From Micrococcales bacterium (GTDB taxonomy: Bacteria; Actinomycetota; Actinomycetes; Actinomycetales; Cellulomonadaceae), in assembly GCA_014763765.1 (NCBI GenBank), contig JACXUT010000001.1:1-64000 (forward strand): a stretch of 64,000 bases of DNA, in the 5' to 3' direction. The first letter of the stretch is position 1; every line of letters starts with the position of its first letter. Positions 17,364 to 26,479 of this stretch are shown piece after piece. Both the position numbers and the translations under genes were made by a program. The notes under the pieces are model-generated. The model saw only the letters and a program-made list of their open reading frames with translations. It had not been told where the DNA came from and searched no databases.

Positions 17364-18218
17364 ATGGTGGACACGTCGAGCTTCGGGTGGGACGGCCACG
17401 TGCCGCCGACGCCCCTGGAGGAGTACGCGCCGAAGTACGCCGACTTCTTCGAGATGCGGCGCGAGGACGGCATCCTCGAGCTGCGCCTGCACACCGACGG
17501 CGGGCCGTACGTGCACAACTGGGCCGCGCACAACGCGTGGAACCGCGTCTGGCAGGACGTCGGCAACGACCCCGAGAACCACGTCCTCATCATCACCGGC
17601 ACGGGCGACACCTGGTTCCGGGGCGACCCGCGCCAGACGTGGCCCAAGCCGCTCGTCGAGGAGACGCCCGACTACATCTTCCAGCAGACGATCGACGCCT
17701 GGAAGCTCATCGAGAACTTCGTCAACTGCATCGACATCCCCACGATCGCGGCGGTGAACGGGCCCGGCATCCACACCGAGTTCGCCCTCATGTGCGACGT
17801 CACGCTCGCCGCCGAGGACGCCGACTTCATGGACCCGCACTTCATGGTCGGCACCGCCCCCGGCGACGGCCTGTCCCTGGCGCTCCAGCACCTGCTGGGG
17901 ACCAAGCGGGCCGCGTACGCCATCTACGGCGGCACCTCCATCCCCGCGCCGAAGGCCCTCGAGTGGGGCCTGGTCAGCGACGTGCTGCCGCGCGACGAGC
18001 TGCTCCCGCGCGCCTGGGACCTGGCGCGCGACATCATGAAGCGGCCGCGGTTCGCCCGCTGGGCGACGCACAACATCCTCAACCGCCCGTGGCGCAAGCT
18101 CGTCACCGAGGACTTCGGGTTCCACTTCTCGCAGCAGTCGCTCGCGACCGTCGCGGCGAAGACCCTCATCCCGGACCCCGAGCTCGTCGCGGACGCCCGC
18201 GGGCGCAAGGTCTGGTGA
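17364..18218 (+). CDS. Crotonase-superfamily hydrolase, 6-oxocamphor hydrolase-like
   Basis: The 284-residue protein has the enoyl-CoA hydratase fold (LIITGTGDTWFRGD oxyanion region; IAAVNGPGIHTEF). Its overall pattern, especially the block DPHFMVGTAPGDG with His159 and Asp168 nine residues apart plus His137, matches my memory of 6-oxocamphor hydrolase, which cleaves carbon-carbon bonds in cyclic beta-diketones by a retro-Claisen reaction. A CoA-dependent hydratase remains possible. GAGGGA precedes ATG at 17364. An alpha/beta hydrolase follows four bases after the stop. Confidence 0.75.
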   Translation: MVDTSSFGWDGHVPPTPLEEYAPKYADFFEMRREDGILELRLHTDGGPYVHNWAAHNAWNRVWQDVGNDPENHVLIITGTGDTWFRGDPRQTWPKPLVEETPDYIFQQTIDAWKLIENFVNCIDIPTIAAVNGPGIHTEFALMCDVTLAAEDADFMDPHFMVGTAPGDGLSLALQHLLGTKRAAYAIYGGTSIPAPKALEWGLVSDVLPRDELLPRAWDLARDIMKRPRFARWATHNILNRPWRKLVTEDFGFHFSQQSLATVAAKTLIPDPELVADARGRKVW

Positions 18219-18222
18219 CCCG

Positions 18223-19023
18223 GTGACCGGAGGCGAGGTGCACGGCGTGGAGCTGCGGGGCGGGCGCACCGCGTTCCGCGTGGACGGGCCCGCGGACGCG
18301 CCGGCGCTCGTGCTCGTCCACGGCCTGCAGATCGGGCAGACCCTGTTCGACCCCCTGCGCCGGCACCTCGCCCCGGCCTTCCAGGTCATCACGTACGACC
18401 AGCGCGACTGCGGCGGCAGCGCGTACCCGCCCGCCGGCTACGGCACCGACGACCTCGCCGACGACCTCGCGGCGCTCGTCACCGCGCTCGGGCACCCCCG
18501 CGTCCACGTGCTCGGCACGTCGTTCGGCGGGATGGTGGCGCAGGCCTTCGCGCTGCGGCACCCGGCGCTGCTCGACCGGCTGGTGCTCGGGGCCACCTCC
18601 CAGGCGCCGTTCCGACCCGGGCGGGTCACCGGACCCGTCGCCGACCTGCTCGCCGCGCTCGGCACGGGTGACGCCGGGCGCGCCGCGGCGCTGCTGGCGC
18701 GCATGGCCCCGGCCACCAAGGCGGCGACCGCGGGCGCTGGTGACGACGGCGCCGCGGCGGCCCGCAGCGCCGCCCTCGTGCGGCGGTTCGCGGCGACGCG
18801 CGGCTTCGACACCCGCGGCGCCCTCGGCGGCGTCGCCGCGCCGGTGCTGGTGGTGCACGGGCGCGACGACGCGACCGTCCCCGTCGAGGACGTGCTGGCG
18901 ATGACCGCCGAGCTGCCCGACGCGGACCTGCTGCTGCTGGCGGGCGCCGGGCACGCGTGGGAGAACGAGGTGCCCGCCCGGGCCGCCGCGCACCTCACGG
19001 CGTTCCTCCGCGCCGAGGGGTGA
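18223..19023 (+). CDS. Alpha/beta hydrolase
   Basis: The 266-residue protein carries the alpha/beta-hydrolase catalytic set: oxyanion HG (LVLVHGLQ), nucleophile elbow GTSFGG (Ser101), acid in VVHGRDDATVP, and histidine in AGAGHAWENE. It resembles 3-oxoadipate enol-lactonase-like and peroxidase-like hydrolases. The GTG start lies just after the crotonase stop, so the two enzymes form an operon probably acting in sequence on a cyclic ketone, ester or lactone. Confidence 0.88.
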   Translation: MTGGEVHGVELRGGRTAFRVDGPADAPALVLVHGLQIGQTLFDPLRRHLAPAFQVITYDQRDCGGSAYPPAGYGTDDLADDLAALVTALGHPRVHVLGTSFGGMVAQAFALRHPALLDRLVLGATSQAPFRPGRVTGPVADLLAALGTGDAGRAAALLARMAPATKAATAGAGDDGAAAARSAALVRRFAATRGFDTRGALGGVAAPVLVVHGRDDATVPVEDVLAMTAELPDADLLLLAGAGHAWENEVPARAAAHLTAFLRAEG

Positions 19024-19047
19024 CGCGCCCGGGCCGGGGACGCCGGC

Positions 19048-20445
19048 TCAGCACTCCACGACGTTGACGGCGAGACCGCCCAGCGCGGTCTCCTTGTACT
19101 TGTGGCTCATGTCCGCCCCGGTCTCGCGCATGGTCGCGATCACCTGGTCGAGCGAGACCCGGTGGTCGCCGTCGCCCCAGAGCGCCATCCGCGCCGCGTT
19201 GACCGCCTTGGCCGCCGCGATCGCGTTCCGCTCGATGCACGGGATCTGGACCAGCCCGCCGATCGGGTCGCACGTCAGGCCCAGGTTGTGCTCCATGGCG
19301 ATCTCGGCGGCGTTCTCCACCTGCCGCGGCGTGCCGCCGAGGACCTCCGCGAGCCCCGCGGCCGCCATCGACGACGCGGACCCCACCTCGCCCTGGCACC
19401 CGACCTCGGCGCCCGAGATCGACGCGTTCGCCTTGTACAGCGTGCCGACCGCCGCCGCGGCGAGCAGGAAGCGCTCGACCACGTCGTCCCGGTCGGCGCG
19501 ACCCGCCGGGGTGTAGTCCAGCGCGTACGACAGCACCGCGGGCACGACCCCGGCGGCGCCGTTGGTCGGTGCGGTCACGACGCGGCCGCCGCTGGCGTTC
19601 TCCTCGTTGACCGCGAGCGCCACCAGGTTCACGCGCTGCTGCCAGTGCGCCTCGTCGTGGTGCGGGTCCTCCCGCTCGAGCCGCGCGGCCCACTCCCCCG
19701 CCCGTCGGCGCACGCCCAGGCCGCCCGGCAGCACGCCCTCGCGGGCGACCGCCGAGCGCACGCACGCCTCCATGACCTCCCAGATGTGCCGCAGGCCCCG
19801 CGAGATCTCGTCGTCGGAGCGGCGCGCGCGCTCGTTGGTGCGCATCACCTCGCTCACGGCGAGCCCCGTCGACCCGCACACCGCGAGCAGCTCGGCGCCC
19901 GTGCGGAACGGCAGCGGGAGGGGCGCGGCGTCGGTGCCGTCCGCCGCGTCGCCGGCGGCGTCCTCCCCCTCGCGCACGACGAAGCCGCCGCCCACCGAGA
20001 AGTACGTCCCGGCGGCGAGCTCGCGGCCCTGCGCGTCGGACGCGGCGAACGACAGCGCGTTGGGGTGCCGGGGGTGCACCGTGAGCGGGCGGAGCACGAA
20101 GTCCTCGACCCGGCACGGCACCGGGTGCCGCCCGTCGAGGTCGACCGTGCCGGTGCGCGTGATCCGGTCGAGCAGGGCCTCGGCCTCGTCGGGGAGGACC
20201 CGGTCCGGCAGGGCGCCGGCGAGCCCCAGGAGGATCGCGGTGAACGTCCCGTGCCCCGCGCCGGTGGCGGCGAGGGAGCCCAGGACGTCGACCCGCAGCG
20301 TGTGCACCTGTTCCAGGGCCCCCGCGTCCGCCAGGCGCCGCGCGAAGTCGGCGGCCGCCTTCATGGGACCGACCGTGTGCGAGCTGGACGGGCCGATGCC
20401 GATCGTGAACAGGTCGAAGACCCCGACGGTCTGCTGCGTCTCCAT
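19048..20445 (-). CDS. sdaA: L-serine ammonia-lyase (iron-sulfur type)
   Basis: The 465-residue single-chain L-serine dehydratase converts L-serine to pyruvate and ammonia with a [4Fe-4S] cluster. It has the N-terminal beta domain ([19 protein letters not shown]) and a C-terminal alpha domain with [13 protein letters not shown], the cluster cysteines in [16 protein letters not shown] and IPCIERN, and the tail Cys near the C-terminus. Length is normal. The double Lrp-type regulator gene lies directly upstream on the same strand, suggesting amino-acid control. Confidence 0.96.
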   Translation of the reverse strand: METQQTVGVFDLFTIGIGPSSSHTVGPMKAAADFARRLADAGALEQVHTLRVDVLGSLAATGAGHGTFTAILLGLAGALPDRVLPDEAEALLDRITRTGTVDLDGRHPVPCRVEDFVLRPLTVHPRHPNALSFAASDAQGRELAAGTYFSVGGGFVVREGEDAAGDAADGTDAAPLPLPFRTGAELLAVCGSTGLAVSEVMRTNERARRSDDEISRGLRHIWEVMEACVRSAVAREGVLPGGLGVRRRAGEWAARLEREDPHHDEAHWQQRVNLVALAVNEENASGGRVVTAPTNGAAGVVPAVLSYALDYTPAGRADRDDVVERFLLAAAAVGTLYKANASISGAEVGCQGEVGSASSMAAAGLAEVLGGTPRQVENAAEIAMEHNLGLTCDPIGGLVQIPCIERNAIAAAKAVNAARMALWGDGDHRVSLDQVIATMRETGADMSHKYKETALGGLAVNVVEC

Positions 20446-20502
20446 GGCACGCGACGATAGGCAGCGCGTCAGCGGCTCTCCGCGCGGTGCAGGATCCGTA
20501 CC

Positions 20503-21552
20503 TCAGTCGGCGTCGTCGCGCGCGAAGTCGGTCGGCAGGGGGACGAAGGTGCCGGTCGCGTGCCCGTGCCCGTCGAGCACCCGGCCCTCCTTCTTCAGGC
20601 TGCGCAGGACGACGGAGCGGTCGGCGATCGACACGTCGGGCACCCGCTTGCCGATGGCCACCTCGAGCCGCTGGACGTCGGCGAGCGTCCGCATCCACAC
20701 GGAGAGCACCAGGTTGTACGGGCCGATCGTCGACACGGCCAGGCGCACCTCCCCGAGCCGGGTGAGCGCCGCGCCGACCCGCTCCGTCAGCGACGCCGGC
20801 ACCCGCAGGAAGTACCACGCGTGCACCGGCCACCCCGAGTACGCCCGCGCGATCTCGGTGCGCACCTCCAGGCGCCGGCGCGCGGTCAGCGCCGCCAGCG
20901 ACTCGCGGACCCGGCGCTGCCCCACGTCGAGCGTCCGGGCGATCGTCGCCACCGTCGCGCGGCCGTCCCGGCCGAGCACCGTGAGCAGCGCCTCCTCCAG
21001 CTGCGGGTCGACGCGCAGCCGGGCCGCACCCGGCGCCGGCACCGTGCGGCCCACCGCCGCCGCCTCCTCCGGGGACAGCGCTCCCAGGCGCCACTGCCCC
21101 GCGTCGGTGAACGGCGAGGAGAGCAGGTGCGTGCGGGTGGCCCGCACCCCGTCCAGCCCCCGCATCCGCCCGATGACGTAGTCGCCCAGCGCGGTCAGGT
21201 CGGGGGCGCCGACCAGGACGAGGAGGTCCCGGCCGCCGGCGGTGTGGTCGACGGTGAACGACTCGGCGTCCGCGGCGAGCGCGTCCGCGATCTGCGGCGT
21301 GGCACCGGGCTGCGCCTCCACCTCGAGGATCGCCGCCGGGCCGCGGGCCGCCGAGCCCGGGAGCCCCGCCACCCACGCCACCCCCTCGCCCGCGAGCCGC
21401 TCCCAGCGCCGCGCGAGCGTGACCGCGTCCACGCCGACGACGGGCGCCAGCGCGGCCCAGCGCGCACGCGGGCTGATCTGCAGAGCGTGGATCATGCGCC
21501 GGTCGACCTCGTCGAGGTTGCGTCCCTGCACCGGGCTGCGGGTGGCCGTCAT
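20503..21552 (-). CDS. Double-domain Lrp/AsnC family regulator
   Basis: The 349-residue protein is about twice the usual Lrp length. It contains two HTH units (LDEVDRRMIHALQISPRARW near residue 13 and LEEALLTVLGRDGRATVATI near 190), each followed by a RAM-type ligand-binding half (VEAQPGATPQIADALA and VRLAVSTIGPYNLVLSVWM). Tandem Lrp proteins of this type are known in actinobacteria as amino-acid-responsive regulators. It lies between sdaA (same strand, downstream) and a divergent M20 peptidase and probably controls one or both. Confidence 0.9.
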   Translation of the reverse strand: MTATRSPVQGRNLDEVDRRMIHALQISPRARWAALAPVVGVDAVTLARRWERLAGEGVAWVAGLPGSAARGPAAILEVEAQPGATPQIADALAADAESFTVDHTAGGRDLLVLVGAPDLTALGDYVIGRMRGLDGVRATRTHLLSSPFTDAGQWRLGALSPEEAAAVGRTVPAPGAARLRVDPQLEEALLTVLGRDGRATVATIARTLDVGQRRVRESLAALTARRRLEVRTEIARAYSGWPVHAWYFLRVPASLTERVGAALTRLGEVRLAVSTIGPYNLVLSVWMRTLADVQRLEVAIGKRVPDVSIADRSVVLRSLKKEGRVLDGHGHATGTFVPLPTDFARDDAD

Positions 21553-21631
21553 GATCCTTCACCCTACCGAGGCCGCCGGCACGGGCGGGACATCCTGCAC
21601 GCGACCCGTCCGCCGCGTCGATCGAGGAGCG

Positions 21632-22837
21632 ATGTCCGTCACCCAGCCCCCGCCCGTCCACCGCGCCCCCGACGACGTGCGCGCCGCCGTCCTCGCCTCA
21701 CGCGCCGACTGGGAGCACGCCGTGCTCGGGCTGAGCGCCCGGATCCACGCCACCCCCGAGCCGGCGTTCGAGGAGCACGGCGCCGCCGCGGCGGTCGCCG
21801 GCGTCCTGCGCGACGCCGGCTTCGCGACCACCGTCGGCGCCTACGGGCTCGGGACGGCCGTGGAGGCGACCTGCGGGACGGGCGACGTCACGGTCGCCGT
21901 GTGCGCCGAGTACGACGCGCTGCCCGGCATGGGGCACGCGTGCGGGCACAACCTCATCGCGGCGGCCGGGGTCGGCGCCGCGCTCGCCCTGGCCCGCGTC
22001 GCGGACCGCACCGGCCTGCGGGTGAAGCTGCTCGGCACCCCGGCGGAGGAGCACGGCGGCGGCAAGGTCCTGCTGCTCGACGCCGGCGCCTGGGAGGACG
22101 TCGACTTCAGCCTGATGGTCCACCCCGGCCCGGGGCACGACGTGCGCTGCGCCGACGTGCGCACCCAGGCCGCCGCGCGCTTCGACGTGACGTTCCGGGG
22201 ACGCGGCGGGCACGCCGGCGCGGCGAACCCCGGCGGGGCCAACGCCGCCGGCGCCGCCACGATCGGCCTCGTCGCCCTGGGCCTCCTGCGCCAGCACCTG
22301 CCCGACGGCACCCGCGCGAACGCGTACGTGGCCGACGGCGGCGAGGCGACCAACATCATCCCGGCGGCCGCGACCGTGCGCGCCGAGGTGCGCGGCGACA
22401 CGCTCGCGGCCGTCGAGGACGCCCGACGTCGAGTCCTCGCGTGCTTCGAGGGCGGCGCCGTCGCCTCCGGGTGCACCTGGTCCTGGACCGACGCCGAGCC
22501 CACCTACGCGGACGTCGTGCAGGACCCCCTGCTCGCCCGGGCGTGGGACCGCAACCTCGCCGCCCTGGGCCGCTCCCCGCAGGCGTACGCCGGGCCCGCG
22601 GGCGGGTCCACCGACATGGGCACGGTGTCCCACGCCGTGCCCGCCATCCACCCGCTCGTCGCGATCGAGGGCTGCGACTCGGCGCCGCACACCCCCGAGT
22701 TCGCGGAGGACACGATCGGCCCGGCCGCCGAGCGCGCCGCCGTCGACGGTGCCCTGGCGATGGCGCTGACCGCGGTGGACACGGTGGCGGCGCTGCGGGC
22801 CGGGGAGCGGCTGGGGACGCCGCCGCCCGGGAGGTAG
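21632..22837 (+). CDS. M20 family metallopeptidase (PM20D2/AbgB-like amidohydrolase)
   Basis: The 401-residue protein has M20 di-zinc motifs: CAEYDALPGMGHACGHNL, a TPAEEHGGGK motif with the catalytic glutamates, and the dimerisation-domain FRGRGGHAG. It fits the p-aminobenzoyl-glutamate hydrolase or N-acyl/dipeptide amidohydrolase branch. It would hydrolyse an amide or dipeptide in the cytoplasm, and the divergent Lrp gene suggests amino-acid salvage. ATG at 21632 has GAGGAG only two bases away; the gene overlaps nothing. Confidence 0.9.
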   Translation: MSVTQPPPVHRAPDDVRAAVLASRADWEHAVLGLSARIHATPEPAFEEHGAAAAVAGVLRDAGFATTVGAYGLGTAVEATCGTGDVTVAVCAEYDALPGMGHACGHNLIAAAGVGAALALARVADRTGLRVKLLGTPAEEHGGGKVLLLDAGAWEDVDFSLMVHPGPGHDVRCADVRTQAAARFDVTFRGRGGHAGAANPGGANAAGAATIGLVALGLLRQHLPDGTRANAYVADGGEATNIIPAAATVRAEVRGDTLAAVEDARRRVLACFEGGAVASGCTWSWTDAEPTYADVVQDPLLARAWDRNLAALGRSPQAYAGPAGGSTDMGTVSHAVPAIHPLVAIEGCDSAPHTPEFAEDTIGPAAERAAVDGALAMALTAVDTVAALRAGERLGTPPPGR

Positions 22838-22851
22838 CCCGCCGGGCCGGC

Positions 22852-23862
22852 TCACACGCGCAGCTCGACCCCCGCGAGCGACTCGACCTCCGCCCACACG
22901 CGCCGCGCCGCGTCGTCCCCCGGCTCGGCGGTCCGCACGGGGACGGGGAGCAGCGCCGGCACGCCGCGCGTCCCCTCGGCCGGCGCGTAGTACTCCCCGC
23001 CGCGGACGCCGGGGTCGGTCAGCGCGCGCACGCCGGGCCAGGCCGCGGCGTCCTTGCCCTGCGCCCAGGGCGTGTACGGGTTGCGCCGGTACGGGGTGGA
23101 CCGGTCGCGGATCCCCGGGCGCTCGGGGGTGCGGGCGTCGACGCCGACGCCGGGGTGCGTGACCACCGACGCGACGGGCCGTCCGGCGGCGCGCAGCCGG
23201 CGGTCCAGCTCGAACGCGAGCACCTCCGTGACGGCCTTGGCCTTCGCGTACGCCACGATGCCGAGCCGCGGCACCCGGGCGACGTCGTCGAACCCGGGGC
23301 GGAACCGGCGGACGAAGCCGGTGGACGCGTGGACGACCCGGCTCTCGCCGCCGTGGGCCGCGGCGGTGGCGGCGAGCAACGGCAGGATCCCGGCGAGCAG
23401 CCGCGCGTGCCCGACCACGTGGGTGCCGAGCAGCAGCGGCAGGCCGTCCGCCGTACGGGCGCCCGACCGCATCGACATGGCGCCGCCGTTGAGGAACACG
23501 CCGTCCAGGCGGGGCAGCGCCGCCAGCTCCGCGGCCGCGTCGTCGACGGCGTCCAGCGAGCCGAGCTCCAGGACGACCGTCCGCACGTGCGCGTCCGGGG
23601 TGCGGGCGAGGATCGTGTCGCGCGCGTGGGCCAGCCTGGCGGCCGACCGGGAGGCGAGCACGACGTCGGCGCCCGCCGCCGCGAGCTGCTCGGCGGCGAA
23701 GTACCCGATCCCGGCGGTCGCACCGGTGACCACCAGCGTCCGGCCGTCCTGGCGCGGCAGGCGGAGCGGGTCCCAGGCGGTGCGCCCGGTCGTCCCCGGG
23801 GTGGCGGTGCGGTCGGTGCGGTCCGTGTGGTCGGCGTCGTCGGTGCGGGTCGGCGTGGTCAT
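22852..23862 (-). CDS. Short-chain dehydrogenase/reductase
   Basis: The 336-residue SDR has the cofactor motif TGATAGIG near residue 50, an N-x-G strand (LNGGAMS) and the catalytic YAKAK with upstream serine (HASTGF). It is long for the family because of a Thr/Asp-rich N-terminal extension and a C-terminal part typical of the retinol-dehydrogenase/WW-oxidoreductase-like branch. The start used is ATG at 23862; another ATG at 23892 lies within the operator region. It is divergent from a TetR gene with two operator-like sites between. Confidence 0.85.
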   Translation of the reverse strand: MTTPTRTDDADHTDRTDRTATPGTTGRTAWDPLRLPRQDGRTLVVTGATAGIGYFAAEQLAAAGADVVLASRSAARLAHARDTILARTPDAHVRTVVLELGSLDAVDDAAAELAALPRLDGVFLNGGAMSMRSGARTADGLPLLLGTHVVGHARLLAGILPLLAATAAAHGGESRVVHASTGFVRRFRPGFDDVARVPRLGIVAYAKAKAVTEVLAFELDRRLRAAGRPVASVVTHPGVGVDARTPERPGIRDRSTPYRRNPYTPWAQGKDAAAWPGVRALTDPGVRGGEYYAPAEGTRGVPALLPVPVRTAEPGDDAARRVWAEVESLAGVELRV

Positions 23863-23879
23863 GGCGTCCTCGTCTCGAA

Positions 23880-23925
23880 GTGGATAGCCCATCCGCTACG
23901 GGACCATACCGGATGATCCATCCGC
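23880..23925. promoter_or_regulatory. Two TetR-type operators in divergent promoter
   Basis: Two 17-base palindromes occur at 23880-23896 and 23909-23925. Each has a left half (GTGGAT or CCGGAT) and a right half ATCCGC separated by five bases. They lie between the SDR gene and the TetR gene. A TACGCT box at 23932-23937 followed by the TetR ATG seven bases later suggests a leaderless TetR transcript repressed from these sites. Confidence 0.65.
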
Positions 23926-23943
23926 TTCGGTTACGCTGAGCGC

Positions 23944-24483
23944 ATGACGCCCCTCCGGTCCGACGCCGCCCGCAGCCGCGAGCGCATCCTCGCCGCGGCC
24001 GCCGGCTGCCACCGGGCCGACCTGCGTCTCAACGAGGTGGCCCGCGCCGCCGGGGTCGGCGTCGGCACCGTGTACCGGCACTTCCCCACCGTGGACGCGC
24101 TCGTCGAGGCGCTGACCGCCGGCACCGTCGAGCAGGCCCTCGACGCCGCCCGCACCGCGCTGCGCACCGAGGACGCCGGGGCCGCGTTCCACGGCTTCCT
24201 GTCCGCGATGCTCGACCTGCTGCTCGCCGACGACGGCCTGCAGCCCGTGCTGCTCGCCGCGGACGGCTCCTCCTCCGAGGTCGGCCGCGCCAAGGCCGAG
24301 CTCACGGAGACGGCCGCGACCCTGCTCGACCGCGCGCAGCGCGCCGGGGCGGTCCGGGCGGAGCTGACCCTGGGGCAGCTCATGCACCTGGTCTGCGGCA
24401 TCGAGCACGTCGTCCGCCTCGGCACGCCCGAGGACCGGGCGACGGTCACGGCGGTGCTCCGCGCGGGGCTGCGGCCGGACTGA
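23944..24483 (+). CDS. TetR family regulator
   Basis: The 179-residue protein has the TetR HTH (RILAAAAGCHRADLRLNEVA and GVGVGTVYRHFPTVDALVEAL) followed by a helical domain. It lacks a clear ribosome-binding site, consistent with leaderless translation. It is divergent from the SDR gene and probably represses it through the paired palindromes. Confidence 0.92.
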   Translation: MTPLRSDAARSRERILAAAAGCHRADLRLNEVARAAGVGVGTVYRHFPTVDALVEALTAGTVEQALDAARTALRTEDAGAAFHGFLSAMLDLLLADDGLQPVLLAADGSSSEVGRAKAELTETAATLLDRAQRAGAVRAELTLGQLMHLVCGIEHVVRLGTPEDRATVTAVLRAGLRPD

Positions 24484-24539
24484 CTAGCACTAACCGGATC
24501 TGGAACCTCCACATCCACTTTCTGGCGTACGCTGCGGGC

Positions 24540-25199
24540 ATGACCACCGACGCCCCTCCCGTCCGCCGGCCCCGGGCCGACGCCGAGCGCAACCGCAGGC
24601 GGGTGCTCGACGCGGCGTCCCGCGTGTTCGCGGAGCACGGTCCGGCGGCGACGCTCGGCGACGTCGCCCAGGCGGCCGGCGTGGGCATCGCCACGGTGTA
24701 CCGCAACTACCCCGACCGCGAGGCCCTGCTGGACGCCCTGTTCGCCGACAAGATCGACACGGTGCTGCGGGTCGCCGTCGAGGCGGCCGAGCTGCCGGAC
24801 CCGGGCGAGGCGTTCCGGACGTACCTCATGGGCATCATCGAGGTGCACGCGCAGGACCGCAGCCTCGCGACCGTCCTGTTCGGGCCCGGCCGCTTCGACC
24901 GCTTCCCGCCCGACCTCAGCGACCTCCTCGCCACCACCGCCGACGGCCTGATCGACGCCGCCGTGGCCGCCGGCGAGCTCCGCGCCGGGTTCACCCGGCA
25001 GGACACCGTCGCCCTGGCCGTCATGGTCAGCGGCATCGCCCCCGCGATCCGCGACGTCGACCCCGCGCTGTGGCGCCGCTACGCCGCGCTCGTCGTCGAC
25101 GGCACCCGCCCCAGCGCCTCACCCGAGCCGCTCGCCCCCGAGCCGCCGGCGTTCCGCGCGGTCGCCGAGGCCATGGGCCGCACCCTCGAGAGGCCGTGA
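24540..25199 (+). CDS. TetR family regulator
   Basis: The 219-residue TetR protein has VLDAASRVFAEHGPAATLGD and GVGIATVYRNYPDREALLDAL in its HTH, then a helical ligand domain. A TACGCT -10 box ends about ten bases before the ATG, so its mRNA is also probably leaderless. Its stop is seven bases from the metallo-beta-lactamase-fold gene, suggesting co-transcription. CCGGAT and ATCCAC half-sites upstream resemble those of the neighbouring TetR operator. Confidence 0.92.
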   Translation: MTTDAPPVRRPRADAERNRRRVLDAASRVFAEHGPAATLGDVAQAAGVGIATVYRNYPDREALLDALFADKIDTVLRVAVEAAELPDPGEAFRTYLMGIIEVHAQDRSLATVLFGPGRFDRFPPDLSDLLATTADGLIDAAVAAGELRAGFTRQDTVALAVMVSGIAPAIRDVDPALWRRYAALVVDGTRPSASPEPLAPEPPAFRAVAEAMGRTLERP

Positions 25200-25206
25200 C
25201 GCCGCC

Positions 25207-25887
25207 GTGACCGCACCCTCCCCGACAGGGGCCGGGCTCGAGCAGCTCGGCGCACGGCTCTACGCCACCACTCCACCGGCCCCGCTGCCGTTCATGGCCG
25301 GCGTCGACCTGCGCGCCTTCGTCCTCGACGCCGCGGACGGCCCCGTCATCGTCTACAACAACCCCGGCATCGACGCCGCCGCCGAGCAGATCCGGTCGCT
25401 CGGCACACCGAAGCGCCTGCTCGTCAACCACTGGCACGAGGGCATGCACGGGTCCCCCGCGCTCGACGTGCCGACGTTCGTCCACGAGCGCGACCGGGCG
25501 CACACCGAGCGGTCCATGCGCGTCGACGTCGTGTTCGGCGGACGGCAGCGGCTCGGCGACGACCTGGAGGTCGTCCCGAGCCTCGGCCACACCGCCGGCA
25601 CCGCGTTCTACCTCTGGGACGACGGCGAGCACCGCTACCTGTTCCCCGGCGACTCGCTGTGGGTGGAGGACGGCGTGTGGCGGGCCGTCATCCTGGGCGA
25701 GAGCGACCGGTCCGCGTTCCTGGAGACGCTCGCGCTCATGCGGGACCTCGACTTCGACGTCCTCGTGCCGTGGCCCGCGCAGCGCGGCCGGCCCGTGCTC
25801 GAGCCCGTCACCCCCGAGCGCGCGCGGGAGCAGATCGACGGGCTCGTCGCGCGGATCACGGCGGGCACGCCGGGGCCGAACGTCTAG
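25207..25887 (+). CDS. Metallo-beta-lactamase-fold hydrolase
   Basis: The 226-residue protein shows a compact MBL pattern: HWHEGMHG (HxHxxxH type zinc motif near residue 76), GHTAGTAFYL supplying the next histidine, and FPGDSLW supplying the aspartate. It probably hydrolyses a thioester, lactone or phosphoester. GTG start; it is the second gene after the TetR at 24540 and probably under its control. Confidence 0.8.
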   Translation: MTAPSPTGAGLEQLGARLYATTPPAPLPFMAGVDLRAFVLDAADGPVIVYNNPGIDAAAEQIRSLGTPKRLLVNHWHEGMHGSPALDVPTFVHERDRAHTERSMRVDVVFGGRQRLGDDLEVVPSLGHTAGTAFYLWDDGEHRYLFPGDSLWVEDGVWRAVILGESDRSAFLETLALMRDLDFDVLVPWPAQRGRPVLEPVTPERAREQIDGLVARITAGTPGPNV

Positions 25888-25909
25888 CGCCGACCCCTCC
25901 GGCGGGGCG

Positions 25910-26350
25910 CTACGACGCGATGAGCAGCCCGCGCCGGAACCCGTCGGTGAGCCGCCGCGCGGCGGAGGACCGGCCCGCCCCGAGGCGCCGGGACCGCCCG
26001 ACGACGACCAGGTCGGCCTGCTGCGCCCGCGCGAGCTCCGCGAGCTCGCCCACGATGTCGCCGGCCGGGAGGAACAGCCGGCCGCGGACGCCCGTGCGGC
26101 GGAACGCGTCGGACACCTCGGCGGCCACCTCGTCCGCGACCTCCTCGCCGGAGACGCGGAGCAGGCCGCCGACGTCCCAGCAGAACATCGACATCGACGT
26201 CAGCGCGAACGACGACCAGTGCACGAAGGGTCGGACGTAGCAGACGTGGAGCGTCGCGGACTCCCGCTCGGCGAGCCCGAGGCTGAAGGCCAGCGCCCGG
26301 GACGACCGCTCGCGCCCGTCGACCCCGACGACGATGGAGCGCAGGCTCAT
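25910..26350 (-). CDS. Universal stress protein (UspA family)
   Basis: The 146-residue protein has the Usp fold: IVVGVDGRERSSRAL at the N-terminus and the nucleotide-binding VVGRSRRLGAGR near the C-terminus, a variant of the ATP-binding G-x2-G-x9-G(S/T) motif. Such proteins act in starvation and stress signalling. ATG at 26350 faces the AraC gene at 26480 across 130 bases. Confidence 0.88.
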   Translation of the reverse strand: MSLRSIVVGVDGRERSSRALAFSLGLAERESATLHVCYVRPFVHWSSFALTSMSMFCWDVGGLLRVSGEEVADEVAAEVSDAFRRTGVRGRLFLPAGDIVGELAELARAQQADLVVVGRSRRLGAGRSSAARRLTDGFRRGLLIAS

Positions 26351-26479
26351 CGGGCACCCCCGGCGCGGGAGACGCGGGCAGCGGGCGGGGTCGTGGGGAA
26401 CGCGGTCGCGGGGAAGGTGGTCATGCCGACGAGTAGACAGGCCGCGCACCCCGGCGCGGAACACGTAAAGTCCCCCGTG

